Source of the DNA: Fibrobacteres bacterium CG2_30_45_31
GTDB taxonomy: Bacteria; Fibrobacterota; Fibrobacteria; Fibrobacterales; Fibrobacteraceae
Reading direction: 5' to 3'
Assembly: GCA_001873075.1 (NCBI GenBank)
Contig: MNYL01000162.1
Span: forward strand, 1-8,062
Length of the DNA stretch: 8,062 nt
Shown one piece after another: positions 6,561-8,062 of the stretch. Within the stretch, counting starts at the first letter, position 1, and every line of letters begins with the position of its first letter. Under the pieces are notes generated by a model. That model saw only the letters and a program-made list of their open reading frames with translations. It searched no databases and had not been told where the DNA came from. Position numbers and translations under genes: made by a program.

Positions 6561-6579
6561 TTCAAATAATGTATTTGAA
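6561..6579. promoter_or_regulatory. perfect 8+3+8 inverted repeat upstream of the PEP-hydrolase-like gene
   Basis: TTCAAATA-ATG-TATTTGAA is a perfect 19-bp palindrome with a 3-bp centre, ending 28 bp before the gene's ATG. Such size and symmetry fit the operator of a dimeric helix-turn-helix repressor. In RNA it would be a weak A-U hairpin without a T run, so a terminator is unlikely. No regulator gene is adjacent. Confidence 0.5.
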
Positions 6580-6651
6580 ACAGACTCAAAGGTTCCGTGT
6601 CCCTAAAGAACATTGAGCCTAATATTTTGCTTGATTGCACTAAAACATTTT

Positions 6652-6669
6652 TGCCATTGCGGAATGGCA
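6652..6669. repeat. short inverted repeat in the PEP-hydrolase-like leader region
   Basis: TGCCATT-GCGG-AATGGCA is a perfect 7-bp stem with a 4-nt loop, about 120 bp upstream of the gene. No T tract follows on either strand, so it is not a terminator. It could be an operator or structural element, or chance. Confidence 0.4.
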
Positions 6670-6852
6670 TAATCCCCCGCTTGTTAACATTACCGTAAAA
6701 TTACTAATAAAGTATCCTGATTTGTGAAACAATCAAAAAACTTTGTGCTAAATCTCAACGAAAAATAAAGAAAAAACAATTTGACCTTGAAAATACAAAA
6801 ATAGGATCCTGGAAATTTAAAAAAACAACAGATCGCTATTTAAAATCAAAAA

Positions 6853-6880
6853 AATGGTTTCTTTGAATACAGAAACCATT
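6853..6880 (-). terminator. rho-independent terminator of the 6904-7530 gene
   Basis: A perfect 10-bp stem, AATGGTTTCT (6853-6862) with AGAAACCATT (6871-6880), has an 8-nt loop. On the minus strand it lies 23 bp after the gene's stop, and the T run starting at 6854 (seven T in all) follows the stem. Confidence 0.87.
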
Positions 6881-6903
6881 CCATCCAATTTATTAAAGCT
6901 GGT

Positions 6904-7530
6904 TTAGAAATTCGCAGAGAGCATTAGCCCGCCTCGCTTATTTGCAACATCCGCAATAGGGAGAATGCTCACATTCATCGCCGTTTTCGATTTTTCATAT
7001 TCATCAGCTCGTTCAATTTTTTTATTACCACTACTTTTTACAACACCACCAACAATGGCTAAAATAACCCCTGCAGTAAGGGCGACATCCCCTGCCGTGA
7101 AAGCGATAACAGCCGATTCTCTCCCTTCAATATCATTTGAAGTATAATAATCCATGTAATCTTGAAAATTAACAACAATCAACCCAAGACCAATAGGAAT
7201 AAGAACCGCGCCACAAACAAGCATCACTGTGCCTTTGGAACTCTGATTTTCACCTCTTTCTCGTAGGATTTTCATATCATTATCTTTCTGTTGGATGTCA
7301 AAAACACCCGGAACAAAAACCACTTTTGCCTCTGGTGTTGTGGCAGGTGCCACAACGGGTGTTGCTACGGATTCCACCACTGGTTCTGTAGCGGGCTCAA
7401 CAGCCGTTTCTGCAACTGATTCCGTGGTTGTTGCTGGAGTTACCGCATCTGAAGCTACAGTTTCTACTTGAGCCCACGACACACATGTCGCGCACAGCAT
7501 GGTCATACATACAAAAGAAAATACTTTCAT
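6904..7530 (-). CDS. exported protein with Thr/Val/Ala/Glu/Pro-rich linker and two membrane helices
   Basis: The protein has 208 residues. Residues 1-20 are a probable signal peptide, with basic Lys2, a hydrophobic core and a VSWA-Q cleavage site; no lipobox Cys is well placed. Residues about 22-68 are low complexity with repeated VA, TEP and ATTPE units. Residues 75-98 are charged (IQQKDNDMKILRERGENQ). Hydrophobic helices at about 100-120 and 139-164 are Gly-rich, and a lysine-rich stretch precedes the end, RGGLMLSANF. A terminal Phe after alternating residues recalls outer-membrane or envelope proteins in Bacteroidetes- and Fibrobacter-like genomes. I do not recognise a named family. The gene has its own promoter, AAAGGA at 7537-7542 and its own terminator, so it is monocistronic. 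Its 3' end is duplicated at 7647. Confidence 0.78.
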   Translation of the reverse strand: MKVFSFVCMTMLCATCVSWAQVETVASDAVTPATTTESVAETAVEPATEPVVESVATPVVAPATTPEAKVVFVPGVFDIQQKDNDMKILRERGENQSSKGTVMLVCGAVLIPIGLGLIVVNFQDYMDYYTSNDIEGRESAVIAFTAGDVALTAGVILAIVGGVVKSSGNKKIERADEYEKSKTAMNVSILPIADVANKRGGLMLSANF

Positions 7531-7584
7531 AGAAAATCCTTTCTGGTAGTTTTACATAAATTAAAGCTTTTTCACGCACGGAGA

Positions 7585-7613
7585 AAATAATCAAAAGTAA
7601 ATGATTTTGTCAA
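7585..7613 (-). promoter_or_regulatory. promoter of the 6904-7530 gene
   Basis: A perfect -35 box TTGACA (7608-7613, minus strand) is followed 17 bp later by TTATTT (7585-7590), or at 15 bp by GATTAT, which matches TATAAT better. The start of transcription would leave a leader of about 45-50 nt before the ATG at 7530. No other candidate in the spacer is as good. Confidence 0.55.
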
Positions 7614-7646
7614 TGATTTATAACAACATTTTATTTTTTTAGCTTA

Positions 7647-7687
7647 TTAGAAATTCGCAGAGAGCATTAGCCCGCCACGCTTATTTG
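7647..7687 (-). repeat. 41-bp copy of the 3' end of the 6904-7530 gene
   Basis: Bases 7647-7687 match 6904-6944 at 40 of 41 positions, in the same orientation and 743 bp apart; the only difference is T versus A near the middle. Both copies end in a TAA stop and encode NKRGGLMLSANF. In the second copy the frame is open for only about 24 codons before an upstream TGA, so it is not an intact gene. It is probably the remnant of a tandem paralogue, or the product of a local recombination or deletion that joined this end to the sequence to its right. Confidence 0.75.
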
Positions 7688-8061
7688 GCGAGTTCCATTG
7701 AGGTACTTGAATCCTCCAAAAAAGTCAAAAAGCCCCTAGCACATTCCGAACGCTCGCCAGTCTGAACGAAAAAATGCATAGCCAACCACTAGCGCTTCCA
7801 AAAGTACATACACACCAATCTCAGCGGAGTGCTGAAATCCCCAAATGCCGATAAGAATAAATTGCAGGAACTACAAAAGCTAAAAATAGAGGGGCTTGAA
7901 TCGATCCAGGCTTTCTGTCATTATCCATAAACGAAATTGAACCATGATGCGACGAGTAAAAAAACTACAGCAACCAAAGGTCAACCCTTTTGAAAAAGAG
8001 TAGAAAGTGCGGCAATAAAAACTATCGGAGAAAACACTTTGGTTATTTTCACCAAGAAAGG
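7667..8061 (-). pseudogene. decayed membrane-protein gene(s), running off the right edge
   Basis: No long frame is open, yet consecutive minus-strand segments read as hydrophobic protein. From 8061 to 7921 one frame gives KVFSPIVFIAALSTLF, an internal TGA at 7981-7983, then LVAVVFLLVASWFNFVYG and TAA. A second frame starts with ATG at 7926-7928, overlapping that stop by 8 nt, and gives MDNDRKPGSIQAPLFLAFVV before TGA at 7821. A third, from about 7867 to 7736, gives FILIGIWGFQHS and LLEALVVGYAFFRSDWRAFG, then TAG, and continues in frame as GLFDFFGGFKYLNGT into the 41-bp repeat. This order fits one or two genes broken by a frameshift and stops. No family was recognised. Chance hydrophobicity in A+T-rich DNA or sequencing error are the alternatives. 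Confidence 0.42.
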
Positions 8062-8062
8062 C

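Larger units (their letters stand above)
6533..6903. other. long A+T-rich spacer without a gene
   Basis: These 371 bases contain no credible reading frame. They hold the leader of the PEP-hydrolase-like gene with two inverted repeats (6561-6579 and 6652-6669), and near 6853-6880 the terminator of the next gene. The central part (about 6700-6850) is very A-rich on the plus strand with scattered A runs. No promoter stands out on the minus strand: TTGATT (about 6732-6737) with TACTTT is the nearest pair and is poor. Confidence 0.6.

Noticed and set aside
6781..6807. Promoter-like TTGACC and TAGGAT on the plus strand
   Set aside because: The spacing is only 15 bp and no plus-strand gene or plus-strand terminator follows, so a chance match in A+T-rich DNA is likely.
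7397..7594. 65-codon minus-strand frame over the start of the exported protein
   Set aside because: It overlaps a better gene that has a signal peptide, promoter and ribosome binding site, and the frame carries no recognisable features.
1..8062. tRNA, rRNA, CRISPR array, insertion sequence or phage attachment site
   Set aside because: No regularly spaced repeats, no transposase or integrase motifs, and no tRNA-like cloverleaf were seen by reading both strands.

Overview
The window is an ordinary-looking stretch of bacterial chromosome. It has compact genes, ATG starts behind purine-rich ribosome binding sites (GGAGG or AGGAG), and rho-independent terminators between convergent genes. By eye the genes are moderately A+T-rich and the spacers strongly so. 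An envelope-type protein set (LemA, a TPM/YgcG tail, an exported protein ending in Phe) suggests a Gram-negative-type bacterium. The style would fit Fibrobacter or a relative, but that is an impression and not proven by any marker here.

Layout. Bases 1-1403 (+) are the end of an operon: the Gly-rich tail of a TPM-domain (YgcG-like) protein, a protein resembling a degenerate nucleotidyltransferase fold, and LemA, closed by a strong terminator at about 1429-1464. A convergent gene at 1580-2140 (-) encodes a bacterial PH-like domain with a C-terminal SHOCT motif. It is divergent from a plus-strand pair (2305-2860): a two-helix small membrane protein and a short Lys/Glu/Ala-rich coiled-coil protein. 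A bidirectional terminator (2880-2906) separates these from a minus-strand operon, 5616 to 2910: rmuC, a five-helix membrane protein overlapping it by 8 nt, and a stand-alone ADP-dependent NAD(P)H-hydrate dehydratase (nnrD). Upstream of that lies a TIM-barrel protein of the phosphoenolpyruvate hydrolase family (5702-6532, -). Its roughly 370-bp A+T-rich upstream region carries a perfect 8+3+8 inverted repeat. Next comes a secreted or membrane-anchored protein with a Thr/Val/Ala/Glu/Pro-rich linker (6904-7530, -).

The right end (about 7647-8062) has no intact gene. It holds a near-exact 41-bp copy of the 3' end of the 6904-7530 gene. Next to it are hydrophobic reading-frame segments interrupted by stops and a frame change, which look like one or two decayed membrane-protein genes.

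How the genes may work together. The first three genes and the PH-SHOCT, small-membrane and coiled-coil genes all look like membrane or envelope maintenance functions. RmuC (DNA maintenance) and NnrD (metabolite repair) share an operon with an unknown membrane protein. I see no convincing novel defence or mobile system. The best leads are the TPM/NTase-like/LemA trio, the unknown PH-like membrane protein between rmuC and nnrD, the palindrome in front of the PEP-hydrolase-like gene, and the duplicated and decayed locus at the right end.
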